Shown: positions 1-6,782 of the stretch, one piece after another
Position numbering within the stretch: position 1 is the first letter of the stretch
How the letters are laid out: each line of letters opens with the position of its first letter
Origin: Enterobacterales bacterium
GTDB lineage: Bacteria > Pseudomonadota > Gammaproteobacteria > Enterobacterales > Succinivibrionaceae
Assembly (NCBI GenBank): GCA_900768635.1
Contig: CAAGDP010000221.1
Coordinates: forward strand, 1 to 12,044
Direction of reading: 5' to 3'
DNA length: 12,044 bases
Position numbers and translations under genes: made by a program
Notes under the pieces: model-generated
Told to the model about the DNA's origin: nothing
The model's input: only the letters and a program-made list of their open reading frames with translations
Databases searched by the model: none

Positions 1-65
1 ACATGGACTTTTGATGACTACCATTCTTAAGTATAGACGATTAGATCGGCGTTTCATATAGCCGT

Positions 66-102
66 TGTGAGGGACTAGAAATGTCCTTCATATTGTTTTT
101 TT
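66..102 (+). terminator. Intrinsic terminator of an upstream gene
   Basis: Bases 66-75 pair with 83-92 in a 10-bp stem (two G-U pairs) around a 7-base loop, and seven T residues follow at 96-102. Three bases separate stem and T-run, so it is not perfect. It probably ends a gene lying left of the window and insulates csrA. In E. coli the gene before csrA is alaS, but too little coding sequence is left here to identify it. Confidence 0.55.
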
Positions 103-134
103 ACTTCTTTGTTTTAATGTAATCTGTGCTTTAG

Positions 135-164
135 TTGCTCAGTCTGTACATTATTTTGTATATA
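135..164 (+). promoter_or_regulatory. Possible csrA promoter
   Basis: TTGCTC at 135-140 and TATATA at 159-164 are 18 bases apart, a weak sigma-70-like pair. A start near 171 would give csrA a leader of about 160 bases. The region is very AT-rich, so such matches arise easily by chance. Other promoters in 103-332 are possible, and nothing else in that stretch looks like a gene. Confidence 0.28.
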
Positions 165-332
165 TGTTATCTTTTTTATGAATAAGACTTACGGAGCATA
201 TTTGTCATGGAGTGATGTTTATCTCTGTCAGTTTTCTCTGAACCTGAAATTTCTTATCTTTATGTGTAGGTTCTTTTTAGTCAGTTACAATGGTGTAGTG
301 TTTTTTACCAGAAGCAATGAAAAGGAGTTCAT

Positions 333-542
333 ATGCTCATTCTTACCAGAAAGGTAGGTGAAACACTGGTGGTCGGGGATGACATCAGAATAACGGTTTT
401 AGGCTTCAAGGGCAGTCAGGTACGCCTTGGAATTGAAGCTCCGGCAGATGTGGCCGTGCACCGTGAGGAAATATTTCATAAGATCCAGAAAGAGGATGAA
501 AGCCCTTTTTTTGAAGGTGATGAGTTTTTTGGTCCGTCGTAA
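333..542 (+). CDS. csrA: Carbon storage regulator CsrA
   Basis: CsrA is a small homodimeric RNA-binding protein. It binds GGA-containing hairpins in mRNA leaders, usually over the Shine-Dalgarno, and so controls translation and stability of mRNAs for central carbon metabolism, motility and biofilm. The 69-residue product begins MLILTRKVGET and carries the VHREEI motif with Arg44; the N-terminal strand around Leu4-Arg6 and Arg44 form the RNA-binding face in the E. coli protein. E. coli CsrA has 61 residues. The extra length here is an acidic, Phe-rich tail (EGDEFFGPS) whose role is unknown. The ATG follows AAGGAG (322-327) at 5 bases. As in E. coli, tRNA-Ser and tRNA-Arg follow. GGA triplets in the leader, one inside the Shine-Dalgarno, would allow autoregulation. 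Confidence 0.97.
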   Translation: MLILTRKVGETLVVGDDIRITVLGFKGSQVRLGIEAPADVAVHREEIFHKIQKEDESPFFEGDEFFGPS

Positions 543-595
543 TTATTTCTTTGTTTAAAATTTATTCTTAAAGATTTCCTTACCTTAAAATAGTC

Positions 596-623
596 TTGAC
601 TTATTTTAGCTAAACGATATCAT
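596..623 (+). promoter_or_regulatory. Promoter for the tRNA-Ser/tRNA-Arg pair
   Basis: TTGACT (596-601) and TATCAT (618-623) each match the sigma-70 consensus in five of six positions and are 16 bases apart. The predicted start near 630 lies about a dozen bases before the mature 5' end of tRNA-Ser, typical for a tRNA operon. The tRNAs are therefore probably transcribed independently of csrA. Confidence 0.68.
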
Positions 624-642
624 ATAGCACATTAAAACTTAC

Positions 643-736
643 GGATAGATGACCGAGAGGCTGAAGGTACTCCCCTGCTAAGGGAGCATACGACCATAAA
701 GTTGTATCGAGGGTTCGAATCCCTCTCTATCCGCCA
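643..736 (+). tRNA. tRNA-Ser (anticodon GCU)
   Basis: This is a class II tRNA. The acceptor stem is GGATAGA (643-649) with TCTATCC (726-732), followed by G733 and an encoded CCA (734-736). The anticodon arm CTCCC/GGGAG encloses CTGCTAA with anticodon GCT at 677-679, which reads AGC/AGU serine codons. The long variable arm expected of tRNA-Ser is present as a 7-bp hairpin (one G-U) just before the T arm, which contains TTCGAAT. It corresponds to E. coli serV, which also lies just after csrA. Confidence 0.97.
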
Positions 737-740
737 GAGT

Positions 741-817
741 GCACCTGTGGCTCAGTTGGATAGAGTACTCGGCTACGAACCGATTGGTCGGGGGTTCGAA
801 TCCCTCCAGGTGCGCCA
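741..817 (+). tRNA. tRNA-Arg (anticodon ACG)
   Basis: The acceptor stem is GCACCTG (741-747) with CAGGTGC (807-813), then G814 and an encoded CCA (815-817). The anticodon loop CTACGAA (773-779) has anticodon ACG at 775-777. Its A is normally edited to inosine by TadA, giving decoding of CGU/CGC/CGA. It lies 4 bases after tRNA-Ser and corresponds to the argV group of E. coli, where several copies occur; only one is here. Two small oddities: the outermost anticodon-stem pair (C768-T784) is a mismatch, and the T stem has one G-U pair (791-805). Confidence 0.96.
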
Positions 818-878
818 TCTGAGTTTTCCTTTCCTTATTACCTCTCTGCAATCTTTAGATTCCATGTTAGTTATCTTG

Positions 879-887
879 TGATATAAT
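879..887 (+). promoter_or_regulatory. Extended -10 promoter candidate for ilvIH
   Basis: TG at 879-880, one base, then a perfect TATAAT (882-887) form an extended -10 element; no good -35 is seen. Transcription from about 894 would give ilvI a leader of roughly 250 bases. E. coli ilvIH is controlled by Lrp at a long upstream region, but I could not identify Lrp sites by eye. The stretch 818-1141 holds no convincing gene. Confidence 0.5.
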
Positions 888-1141
888 TCATCATTGTAGC
901 CATTGGGAATTCCGGTGCGTTGCGTCAGTAATAGCTACCCGTAACATGGGAAGTTAGATTTTAGATTTTCTGATTTGTCAGTCTGTATATAAATTTTTTT
1001 TGTTTGGTAGTAACAACATTGCGTTTATCCAACGTAGGGCTTGGCATGTTTTTACCGGAACATGACGAACTCAAACTGTTGTTGCGTGTATCGTCAGTCC
1101 AGCGATTCGCCAGCTGGATGGCAGTAGCCAGGAGGTTTTTA

Positions 1142-2875
1142 ATGGAAATGTTATCTGGCGCGCAGATGGTAGTGCGCGCACTGGAAGATGAAGGCGTTGA
1201 TATAATTTTCGGTTATCCTGGAGGAGCCGTTATTGATATTTACGACGCTCTTTATTCAGCTAAGAAACTCAAACACGTTCTTGTTCGTCATGAACAGGCA
1301 GCTGTTCATGCTGCAGATGGTTACGCCCGGAGCACCGGGAAAGTTGGTGTTGCACTTGCAACCTCCGGTCCGGGAGCTACTAACTGTGTAACAGGAATTG
1401 CAACAGCATATATGGACTCTGTTCCATTGGTTATGATCACCGGCCAGGTTGCGAACCGACTTATCGGTTCTGATGCTTTCCAGGAGGTTGATACTGTAGG
1501 TATTACCCGTCCTATTGTTAAGCACAGCTTCTTATGCCGGCGGGCTGAGGATCTTCCTTTAATTATCAAAAAAGCCTTCTATCTGGCATCAACTGGCCGT
1601 CCTGGTCCGGTAGTCATTGATATTCCGAAGGATGTACAGAATCCTAAGCTGAAATTTGAGTATGAATATCCAAGGGATATTTCCATGCGCTCTTACAACC
1701 CTACCAGATTAGGTCATAAGGGACAGATAAAGCGCGCGGTTAAATTACTGTCAGAAGTAAAGCAGCCAATTGTTTATGTTGGCGGCGGTGTAGTTCTGGC
1801 TAATGCCAGTCAGCAGGTTAGAAAACTGGTAGACTGTTTTGATCTTCCGGTTGTAAGTTCCCTGATGGGGTTGGGAGCAATTTCTGCTCATGACCGTCAT
1901 TTTCTGGGACTTCTAGGTATGCATGGCACCTATGAAGCCAATATGGCAATGCATAATGCGGATTTGGTTCTGGCGATTGGTACCAGATTTTCCGATCGTT
2001 CAACCAACAATGTGGAAAAGTTCTGCCCTAATGCCAAGATTATTCACATTGATATCGATCCTGCCTCAATTTCCAAGACGGTTCGTGTTGATATTCCTAT
2101 TGTAGGCTCTATTGATACAGTTGTTCCGCAAATGATGGAAGCTGTGGATGAACTGGGCATCAGCACTTCAGATCGGGATATGGGGAACTGGTGGAATAAG
2201 ATAGAAGAGTGGCGCAGCAAGAAGTGTCTGGCATACTCTCATGATGAAAATTTCATCAAACCTCAGGAAGTAATTGAAGCGGTTAACAGAATAACCGGTA
2301 ATGATGCTATTGTTGTTTCGGATGTAGGTCAGCATCAGATGTTTACTGCACTGTACTACAAGTTTGATCAGCCTCGTCAGTGGTTGAATTCCGGTGGACT
2401 GGGTACTATGGGTTACGGATTACCTGCTGCCATAGGTGCTCAAATTGCAAATCCGGATAAGACTGTAGTCTGCTTTACCAGTGACGGCTCTATTCAGATG
2501 AATATTCAGGAGCTTGCCACCTGTACTCAGTATACCGTTCCGCTGAAAATTGTAATTATTAACAATAATGCTCTGGGAATGGTAAAACAGTGGCAGAGAC
2601 TGTTTTATGAGGGCAGACTTAGTGAGACTTGTTCTCCATCATATATTTCGTCCATACCTGATTTCTGTAAACTTGCTGAATCCTATGGTCATGTTGGAAT
2701 TCGTATTGATAATCCTGCGGATTTGGACAGTTCTATGGAAAAGGCTTTTGCCATAAAGGATAAACTGGTGGTAATTGAGGTTCTTACTGATCCATCTGAA
2801 ATGGTATATCCGATGACTATCGGCGGAGGAGCCATGTGTGATATGAGACTTAGCGCTACGGAGACTACACTATGA
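1142..2875 (+). CDS. ilvI: Acetolactate synthase III, large (catalytic) subunit
   Basis: This ThDP-, FAD- and Mg-dependent enzyme condenses two pyruvates to 2-acetolactate, or pyruvate with 2-ketobutyrate to 2-aceto-2-hydroxybutyrate. It is the first common step of valine, leucine and isoleucine synthesis. The 577-residue product matches E. coli IlvI (574) throughout. The pyrimidine-binding domain (about 1-165) has FGYPGG and RHEQ with catalytic Glu51. A central FAD-associated domain covers about 190-325. The pyrophosphate domain has the ThDP motif at 447-476, ending in NNN, followed by MVKQWQ. The motif reads SDG where family members usually have GDG. I chose the ATG at 1142 because AGGAGG (1130-1135) sits 6 bases upstream and the product then starts MEMLSGA like E. 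coli IlvI. The frame is open back to a TTG at 1004, but those 46 codons do not resemble the family. The stop overlaps the ilvH start. Confidence 0.95.
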   Translation: MEMLSGAQMVVRALEDEGVDIIFGYPGGAVIDIYDALYSAKKLKHVLVRHEQAAVHAADGYARSTGKVGVALATSGPGATNCVTGIATAYMDSVPLVMITGQVANRLIGSDAFQEVDTVGITRPIVKHSFLCRRAEDLPLIIKKAFYLASTGRPGPVVIDIPKDVQNPKLKFEYEYPRDISMRSYNPTRLGHKGQIKRAVKLLSEVKQPIVYVGGGVVLANASQQVRKLVDCFDLPVVSSLMGLGAISAHDRHFLGLLGMHGTYEANMAMHNADLVLAIGTRFSDRSTNNVEKFCPNAKIIHIDIDPASISKTVRVDIPIVGSIDTVVPQMMEAVDELGISTSDRDMGNWWNKIEEWRSKKCLAYSHDENFIKPQEVIEAVNRITGNDAIVVSDVGQHQMFTALYYKFDQPRQWLNSGGLGTMGYGLPAAIGAQIANPDKTVVCFTSDGSIQMNIQELATCTQYTVPLKIVIINNNALGMVKQWQRLFYEGRLSETCSPSYISSIPDFCKLAESYGHVGIRIDNPADLDSSMEKAFAIKDKLVVIEVLTDPSEMVYPMTIGGGAMCDMRLSATETTL

Positions 2876-3369
2876 GACATGTAATATCCATATTGCTTGA
2901 AAATGAATCCGGCGCCTTGAGCCGGGTTGTAGGGCTGTTTTCTCAGAGAAGTTACAATATAGAAACTCTTACTGTGGCTCCTACTGAGGATAATACACTT
3001 TCTCGTATTACAGTCGTTACTACCGGTGATGATAATGAAATCGAACAGATCACCAAACAACTCCATAAGCTGATTAATGTGCTTAAGGTTTGTGATTTAG
3101 CTGATGCTCCTTTTGTTGAGCGTGAAATTTTACTGGCAAAATGTCGCGCAGCAACATCGGAAATCAGAACAGAGTTATATTCTCTGACTGAAATCTTCCG
3201 TGGACAGATTGTAGATGTTACTAATGAACTTTACACTGTTCAGATGGTAGGTGCATCTGACAAGATTGATGCATTTATTACCACTCTCAGTCGCTCTGTG
3301 GAGGTAATAGAGGTCGTTCGTTCAGGAGTTTGCGGCATTGCCCGTGGTGAACGCGCACTTCGTGCCTAG
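2872..3369 (+). CDS. ilvH: Acetolactate synthase III, small (regulatory) subunit
   Basis: IlvH binds and activates the IlvI catalytic subunit and gives the holoenzyme valine feedback inhibition. The 165-residue product (E. coli IlvH 163) has an N-terminal ACT domain at about 1-76 beginning MRHVISILLENESGALSRV, and a C-terminal domain with TEIFRGQI and LYTVQ. Asn11, Gly14 and Asn29 are retained. Substitutions at Gly14 and Asn29 are known to give valine resistance in E. coli, so I infer that the enzyme is valine-sensitive. Its ATG overlaps the ilvI stop in ATGA (2872-2875), which implies translational coupling and balanced subunit amounts. A strong terminator follows 11 bases after the stop. 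Confidence 0.96.
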   Translation: MRHVISILLENESGALSRVVGLFSQRSYNIETLTVAPTEDNTLSRITVVTTGDDNEIEQITKQLHKLINVLKVCDLADAPFVEREILLAKCRAATSEIRTELYSLTEIFRGQIVDVTNELYTVQMVGASDKIDAFITTLSRSVEVIEVVRSGVCGIARGERALRA

Positions 3370-3380
3370 AACTGCATATA

Positions 3381-3412
3381 AGGAGATCTGTCAAAAGCAG
3401 ATCTCTTTTTTT
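3381..3412 (+). terminator. Rho-independent terminator after ilvH
   Basis: A 10-bp stem (3381-3390 with 3398-3407, core GAGATCTG/CAGATCTC) encloses a 7-base loop and runs straight into seven T residues (3406-3412). It ends the ilvIH transcript and separates it from prfA. Confidence 0.93.
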
Positions 3413-3525
3413 GATCCGGATTATTCGGTATTTCGGTGGAGCAGTTCACTGGTATGGAAAAGAGGATGGGTAATAACCTCTTCTGAATGATTTTGTAAAC
3501 TCTCAGATTAAAGTGATTTTTAATA

Positions 3526-4617
3526 ATGAAAGATAGTGTGATAAGAAAGCTGGAAGCACTTCAGGAACGTTATGAAGAAGTTCAGGAACTGCTGGGACAG
3601 CCGGATGTGGTAAGTGATCAGGAAAAATACAGTGCTCTTTCCAAGGAATTTGCGTCTCTTACTGATGTGGTGAACGGTTTCAAAAAATACCAGACAGTTA
3701 AATCAAACTATGACGGTGTGATGGAGATGCTGGAAAGTGACGATCCGGAAATGAAGGAAATGGCTCAGGATGAACTGGAAGGAGCAAAGGCCGCTCTGGA
3801 GCAGCAGGAGCATGAAATCCAGATCCTTCTTATTCCAAAGGATCCAAAGGACGACAGTAACTGCTTTCTGGAAATCAGAGCAGGTACCGGCGGTGATGAA
3901 GCAGCTATTTTTGCCGGAGATTTGTTCCGCATGTACAATTATTATGCTGAGCGCCGGGGTTGGAATCTGGAAATTATGAGTGAATCTGAGGGAGAAATGG
4001 GTGGCTATAAGGAAATTATTGCCAAGCTCTCCGGAACATCAGTTTACGGCACTATGAAATTTGAGTCCGGTGGACATCGTGTACAACGAGTACCTGAGAC
4101 TGAATCTCAGGGTCGTGTTCATACTTCAGCATGTACGGTAATGGTGTTACCAGAAGTACCTGAAGCAGATGCTCCGGAAATCAACCCGGCAGATTTGAAA
4201 ATTGATACATTCCGGGCTTCAGGTGCCGGTGGACAGCATATTAACAAGACTGATTCTGCCATTCGTATTACCCATATTCCTACCGGACTGGTTGTTGAAT
4301 GTCAGGATGAACGTTCTCAGCATAAAAACCGGGCGAAAGCTATGAGTGTACTGCTGGCCCGCCTTACCAAGCTGGAAGAGGACAAGCATAAAGCTGAAGC
4401 AGATGCCGCCCGTCATAGTATCTTAAGTTCCGGAGATCGTTCCGATCGTATCAGAACTTATAACTATCCTCAGGGACGTGTTACCGATCATCGTATTAAC
4501 CTTACTTTGTATCGTCTTAATGAAATAATGAACGGCGATCTGGATGCTCTGGTGCAGCCAATCCTTCAGGAATATCAGGCCGACCAGCTGGCAGCAATGT
4601 CATCAGAAGGAAACTGA
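3526..4617 (+). CDS. prfA: Peptide chain release factor 1 (RF1)
   Basis: RF1 reads UAA and UAG in the ribosomal A site and triggers hydrolysis of peptidyl-tRNA. The 363-residue product (E. coli 360) has the helical N-terminal domain (about 1-110), LEIRAGTGGDEA, the stop-codon tripeptide of the PxT type as Pro190-Glu191-Thr192, and the catalytic GGQ at 235-237 within GAGGQHINKTDSA. The Gln is the residue methylated by PrmC, encoded next door. E. coli has PAT at the tripeptide; Pro and Thr are the conserved positions. The Shine-Dalgarno is weak (AAAGTGA, 3509-3515), but this ATG gives the E. coli-like start MKDSVIRKLEAL. In E. coli hemA precedes prfA; here ilvIH does. The 3413-3525 leader holds a 6-bp hairpin (3460-3482) and no clear promoter. 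Confidence 0.97.
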   Translation: MKDSVIRKLEALQERYEEVQELLGQPDVVSDQEKYSALSKEFASLTDVVNGFKKYQTVKSNYDGVMEMLESDDPEMKEMAQDELEGAKAALEQQEHEIQILLIPKDPKDDSNCFLEIRAGTGGDEAAIFAGDLFRMYNYYAERRGWNLEIMSESEGEMGGYKEIIAKLSGTSVYGTMKFESGGHRVQRVPETESQGRVHTSACTVMVLPEVPEADAPEINPADLKIDTFRASGAGGQHINKTDSAIRITHIPTGLVVECQDERSQHKNRAKAMSVLLARLTKLEEDKHKAEADAARHSILSSGDRSDRIRTYNYPQGRVTDHRINLTLYRLNEIMNGDLDALVQPILQEYQADQLAAMSSEGN

Positions 4618-4618
4618 T

Positions 4619-5455
4619 GTGAAACTGAGTGATATCAGGAAACGGCTGATTGCAGATTTTAAGGAAAGCGGTTCATCTGATCCTAAGCTGGATGCTTCTC
4701 TGATCCTGGAGCAGGTTCTACAGAAAAATCGAACCTGGCTGATGATTCATGAAGATGAAGAAATTGATCCTGATACACAATTACTGATTTTTAAGCTGGG
4801 ACAGCGAAGAGCTGCAGGGGAGCCGCTGGCTTATATTTTGGAATCCCGGGATTTCTGGTCTCTCACCTTACGTTGTACTCCGAATACGCTTATCCCTCAG
4901 CCGGATACGGAAATTCTGGTGGAAGAGGCACTTAAGGTTATACCCCGGAGCGGGGCCAGAGTTCTTGATCTGGCTACCGGAACGGGAGCTGTGGCTTTAG
5001 CTGTAAAAAAAGAACGTCCTCTGGCGGATGTTACAGGTAGTGACTGTTTTGCCCGGGTTGTCGAGCTGGCAGCAGAAAATGCCCGGCTTAATAATCTGGA
5101 GGTGGCATTTGTTCTCAGCTTCTGGTATGAAAACATTTCAGGGGTATTTGATGTTATTACAGCCAATCCTCCCTATGTGGCTGAAAATGATCCTCATCTT
5201 GAACAGGGGGATGTGCGCTTTGAACCCCGGAGTGCTCTGGTAGCCGGAGATAATGGCCTTGCGGATTTGCAGACAGTGATCAGGGGTGCTCCTCATTATC
5301 TTAAGGATGGTGGCTGGCTTCTGGTAGAACATGGATGGGATCAGAAAAGTGCAGTGCAGGAAATGTTTTTCTGTTCTGAATTTTGTAATATTTCCACGGT
5401 ACGTGATTATGGCGGAAATGACCGGGTAACCCTCGGGCAGTTTATTAAGGAATAA
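4619..5455 (+). CDS. prmC: Release factor glutamine methyltransferase PrmC (HemK)
   Basis: PrmC uses S-adenosylmethionine to N5-methylate the Gln of the GGQ motif in release factors, raising termination efficiency. The 278-residue product (E. coli 277) has a helical N-terminal release-factor-binding domain (about 1-75), the SAM-binding loop LDLATGTGAVALA, and the catalytic NPPY at 183-186, the same numbering as in E. coli, followed by QGDVRFEP. I chose the GTG at 4619, one base after the prfA stop: AAGGA (4607-4611) lies 7 bases upstream, and an upstream ATG in the frame would overlap prfA by over 70 bases with no family resemblance. The tight spacing implies cotranslation with its substrate RF1, as in E. 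coli. Confidence 0.95.
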   Translation: MKLSDIRKRLIADFKESGSSDPKLDASLILEQVLQKNRTWLMIHEDEEIDPDTQLLIFKLGQRRAAGEPLAYILESRDFWSLTLRCTPNTLIPQPDTEILVEEALKVIPRSGARVLDLATGTGAVALAVKKERPLADVTGSDCFARVVELAAENARLNNLEVAFVLSFWYENISGVFDVITANPPYVAENDPHLEQGDVRFEPRSALVAGDNGLADLQTVIRGAPHYLKDGGWLLVEHGWDQKSAVQEMFFCSEFCNISTVRDYGGNDRVTLGQFIKE

Positions 5456-5462
5456 AATTATT

Positions 5463-6317
5463 ATGAGTAAAGAAGTTTCGATAGGTGGCATTAAAGTTGG
5501 CAATCATCTTCCTCTGGTTTTATTCGGAGGAATAAATGTTCTGGAATCAGAAGATTTGGCTTATCGTGCCTGCGAGGAATATCTGCGGGTAACCACAGCT
5601 CTGGGAATACCTTATGTTTTTAAGGCCAGCTGGGATAAGGCTAATCGATCCTCGGTTAACTCCTATCGCGGACCAGGTCTGGAAGCCGGTATGAAACTTC
5701 TGGAAGGTGTTAAATCCCGGTTCGGTGTAAAAATTATTACAGATGTTCATGAACGGGAACAGGTGAAGATTGTTGCGGAAACAGCTGATGTTCTACAGCT
5801 TCCGGCTTTTCTGGCCAGACAGACTGATTTGGTACGGGCTCTTGCGGAAACCGGAAAACCGGTGAATGTTAAAAAACCGCAGTTTATAAGTCCTTCTCAG
5901 ATGTCCAATATTGTGGATAAATTCGAGGAATGCGGTAACGACCAGATAATGCTCTGTGAAAGAGGAACATGTTTTGGTTACGATAATCTGGTGGTGGATA
6001 TGCTGGGCTTTGGTGTTATGAAAAAATGTTCCGGCGATGCTCCGGTGATTTTTGATGTTACCCATTCCCTACAGTGCCGGGATCCATCAGCAGCTGCTTC
6101 CGGAGGAAGAAGATCTCAGGTTTTGGATTTGGCTAAGGCCGGAGTGGCCGTAGGGGTGGCAGGTTTATTTCTGGAATCTCACCCTGATCCGGATCATGCA
6201 TTATGTGACGGGCCAAGTGCGTTACCCCTCTCCCGACTGGAGGAATTTCTTTCCCAGATCAAGCGTCTTGATGATCTGGTTAAGTCCTTCCCGGAAATTG
6301 ACACAAGCTGCAGATAA
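5463..6317 (+). CDS. kdsA: 3-deoxy-D-manno-octulosonate 8-phosphate synthase
   Basis: KdsA condenses phosphoenolpyruvate with D-arabinose 5-phosphate to KDO 8-phosphate, a cytoplasmic step toward the KDO of the LPS inner core. The 284-residue product is the same length as E. coli KdsA and matches it from end to end: FGGINVLES, YVFKAS, SYRGPGLE, KIITDVHE, QLPAFLARQTDL, NVKKPQF (Lys137-Lys138), DVTH (198-201), CDGPSALPL. Asn25 in FGGINVLE corresponds to the Asn of metal-independent KDO8P synthases, where metal-dependent ones have Cys, so this is probably the metal-independent class. AAGGAA (5447-5452) precedes the ATG by 10 bases, and the gap to prmC is 7 bases. The prfA-prmC-kdsA linkage is also found in E. 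coli, where sirB genes intervene. The gene implies a Gram-negative outer membrane with LPS. Confidence 0.97.
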   Translation: MSKEVSIGGIKVGNHLPLVLFGGINVLESEDLAYRACEEYLRVTTALGIPYVFKASWDKANRSSVNSYRGPGLEAGMKLLEGVKSRFGVKIITDVHEREQVKIVAETADVLQLPAFLARQTDLVRALAETGKPVNVKKPQFISPSQMSNIVDKFEECGNDQIMLCERGTCFGYDNLVVDMLGFGVMKKCSGDAPVIFDVTHSLQCRDPSAAASGGRRSQVLDLAKAGVAVGVAGLFLESHPDPDHALCDGPSALPLSRLEEFLSQIKRLDDLVKSFPEIDTSCR

Positions 6318-6369
6318 AATAAAGACGTGGAGTTAGCTGTTTCTCCTTCTTTGACAGGCAACCTACCTG

Positions 6370-6455
6370 AACCATATCCTTCCGGACCGGATTAATGATG
6401 CATTATCCTGAGTCAGAATAATTCGGTCTGGTTAAAAAATATACAAGATATGGTT
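6370..6455. repeat. Compound inverted repeat in the kdsA-rpsB gap
   Basis: Bases 6370-6378 pair exactly with 6447-6455 (AACCATATC/GATATGGTT). Inside that, 6382-6394 pair with 6419-6431 over 13 bp with two G-U pairs, leaving a 24-base loop and an A-rich internal loop at 6432-6446. No T-run follows, so it is not a plain terminator. It could be an RNA structure at the 3' end of the kdsA transcript or a small palindromic repeat; its function is unknown. Confidence 0.5.
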
Positions 6456-6641
6456 ACTATTCATCCCCCATCTCTTCCTGCATATTTTTCCATCTGTTTA
6501 AATTATGGCTCAAACTAAAATTTTGTTGATAGACTAACTTATGTCATTAGAAAACTTCCTGCTTTGATCTATGATTTTAGGAAGAAATAGTCATCAGCAG
6601 GGTAAATATTAGACAAAAGGTCTCAGGGTGTGAATAGTAAC
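6453..6641. repeat. Long imperfect inverted repeat (about 190 bases)
   Basis: GTTACTATTCA (6453-6463) is the exact reverse complement of 6631-6641. Complementarity continues inward in patches: CCC 6466-6468 with GGG 6626-6628, ten positions 6482-6491 with 6600-6609 (one mismatch, one G-U), and CTG 6494-6496 with CAG 6595-6597. The roughly 98-base interior holds a 6-bp hairpin (6555-6560 with 6579-6584). There is no ORF of note. It may be a MITE-like remnant or a structured RNA. Confidence 0.42.
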
Positions 6642-6716
6642 ACTACTTCTCTGGAGATTTTTGTACTCTTGAGATTTTTCTAGAAATTTTATTATTGTTG
6701 TGGGATAATTCCACGA

Positions 6717-6755
6717 GCTTTGCCTGATCATCAGGTAGAGTATGTATTTTTTTTT
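6717..6755 (+). terminator. Terminator-like hairpin upstream of rpsB
   Basis: Bases 6717-6727 can pair with 6731-6741 over 11 bp (three G-U) around a TCA loop; the core is CCTGA/TCAGG. Nine T residues follow at 6747-6755 after a 5-base gap. It may stop read-through from the kdsA side before the rpsB promoter. The wobble pairs and the gap weaken the call. Confidence 0.42.
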
Positions 6756-6767
6756 GTTAATTTAATT

Positions 6768-6776
6768 TGCTAAAAC
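6768..6776 (+). promoter_or_regulatory. Extended -10 promoter candidate for rpsB-tsf
   Basis: TGC followed by TAAAAC (6771-6776) is an extended -10-like element just after an AT-rich stretch that could serve as an UP-like region. No good -35 is visible. A start near 6783 would place the whole structured leader in the mRNA. Confidence 0.4.
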
Positions 6777-6782
6777 ACACAC

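Noticed and set aside
2..61. Possible 3' end of an upstream gene: one frame is open to TAG at 59-61, just before the terminator at 66.
   Set aside because: Only about 19 codons are visible and they match no C-terminus I recognise (not AlaS- or RecX-like). Position supports it, sequence does not.
864..881. Tiny ORF ATG-TTA-GTT-ATC-TTG-TGA (Met-Leu-Val-Ile-Leu), tempting as a branched-chain attenuation leader upstream of ilvI.
   Set aside because: It has no Shine-Dalgarno, overlaps the extended -10 promoter of the likely ilvIH transcript, and no antiterminator/terminator pair follows. It is probably coincidence.
2689..3066. A 125-codon minus-strand ORF across the ilvI-ilvH junction, and other minus-strand ORFs such as 7189-7632 and 7648-8202.
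   Set aside because: All lie opposite strongly conserved + strand genes, lack ribosome sites and resemble no family; they are by-products of the coding strand.
6318..6369. Possible kdsA terminator (GGAG 6329-6332 with CTCC 6343-6346 before a T-rich stretch).
   Set aside because: The stem is only 4 bp with a 10-base loop and a broken T-run, too weak to call.
6351..6380. Perfect TTGACA at 6351-6356 with TATCCT 18 bases on, suggesting a small RNA promoter after kdsA.
   Set aside because: The -10 is poor and the start would fall inside the inverted repeat at 6382-6394, splitting the structure it might be thought to transcribe.
6654..6679. Direct repeat of GAGATTTTT with a 17-base period (6654-6662 and 6671-6679).
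   Set aside because: There are only two short, T-rich copies in low-complexity sequence and no further units, so nothing suggests an array or operator.
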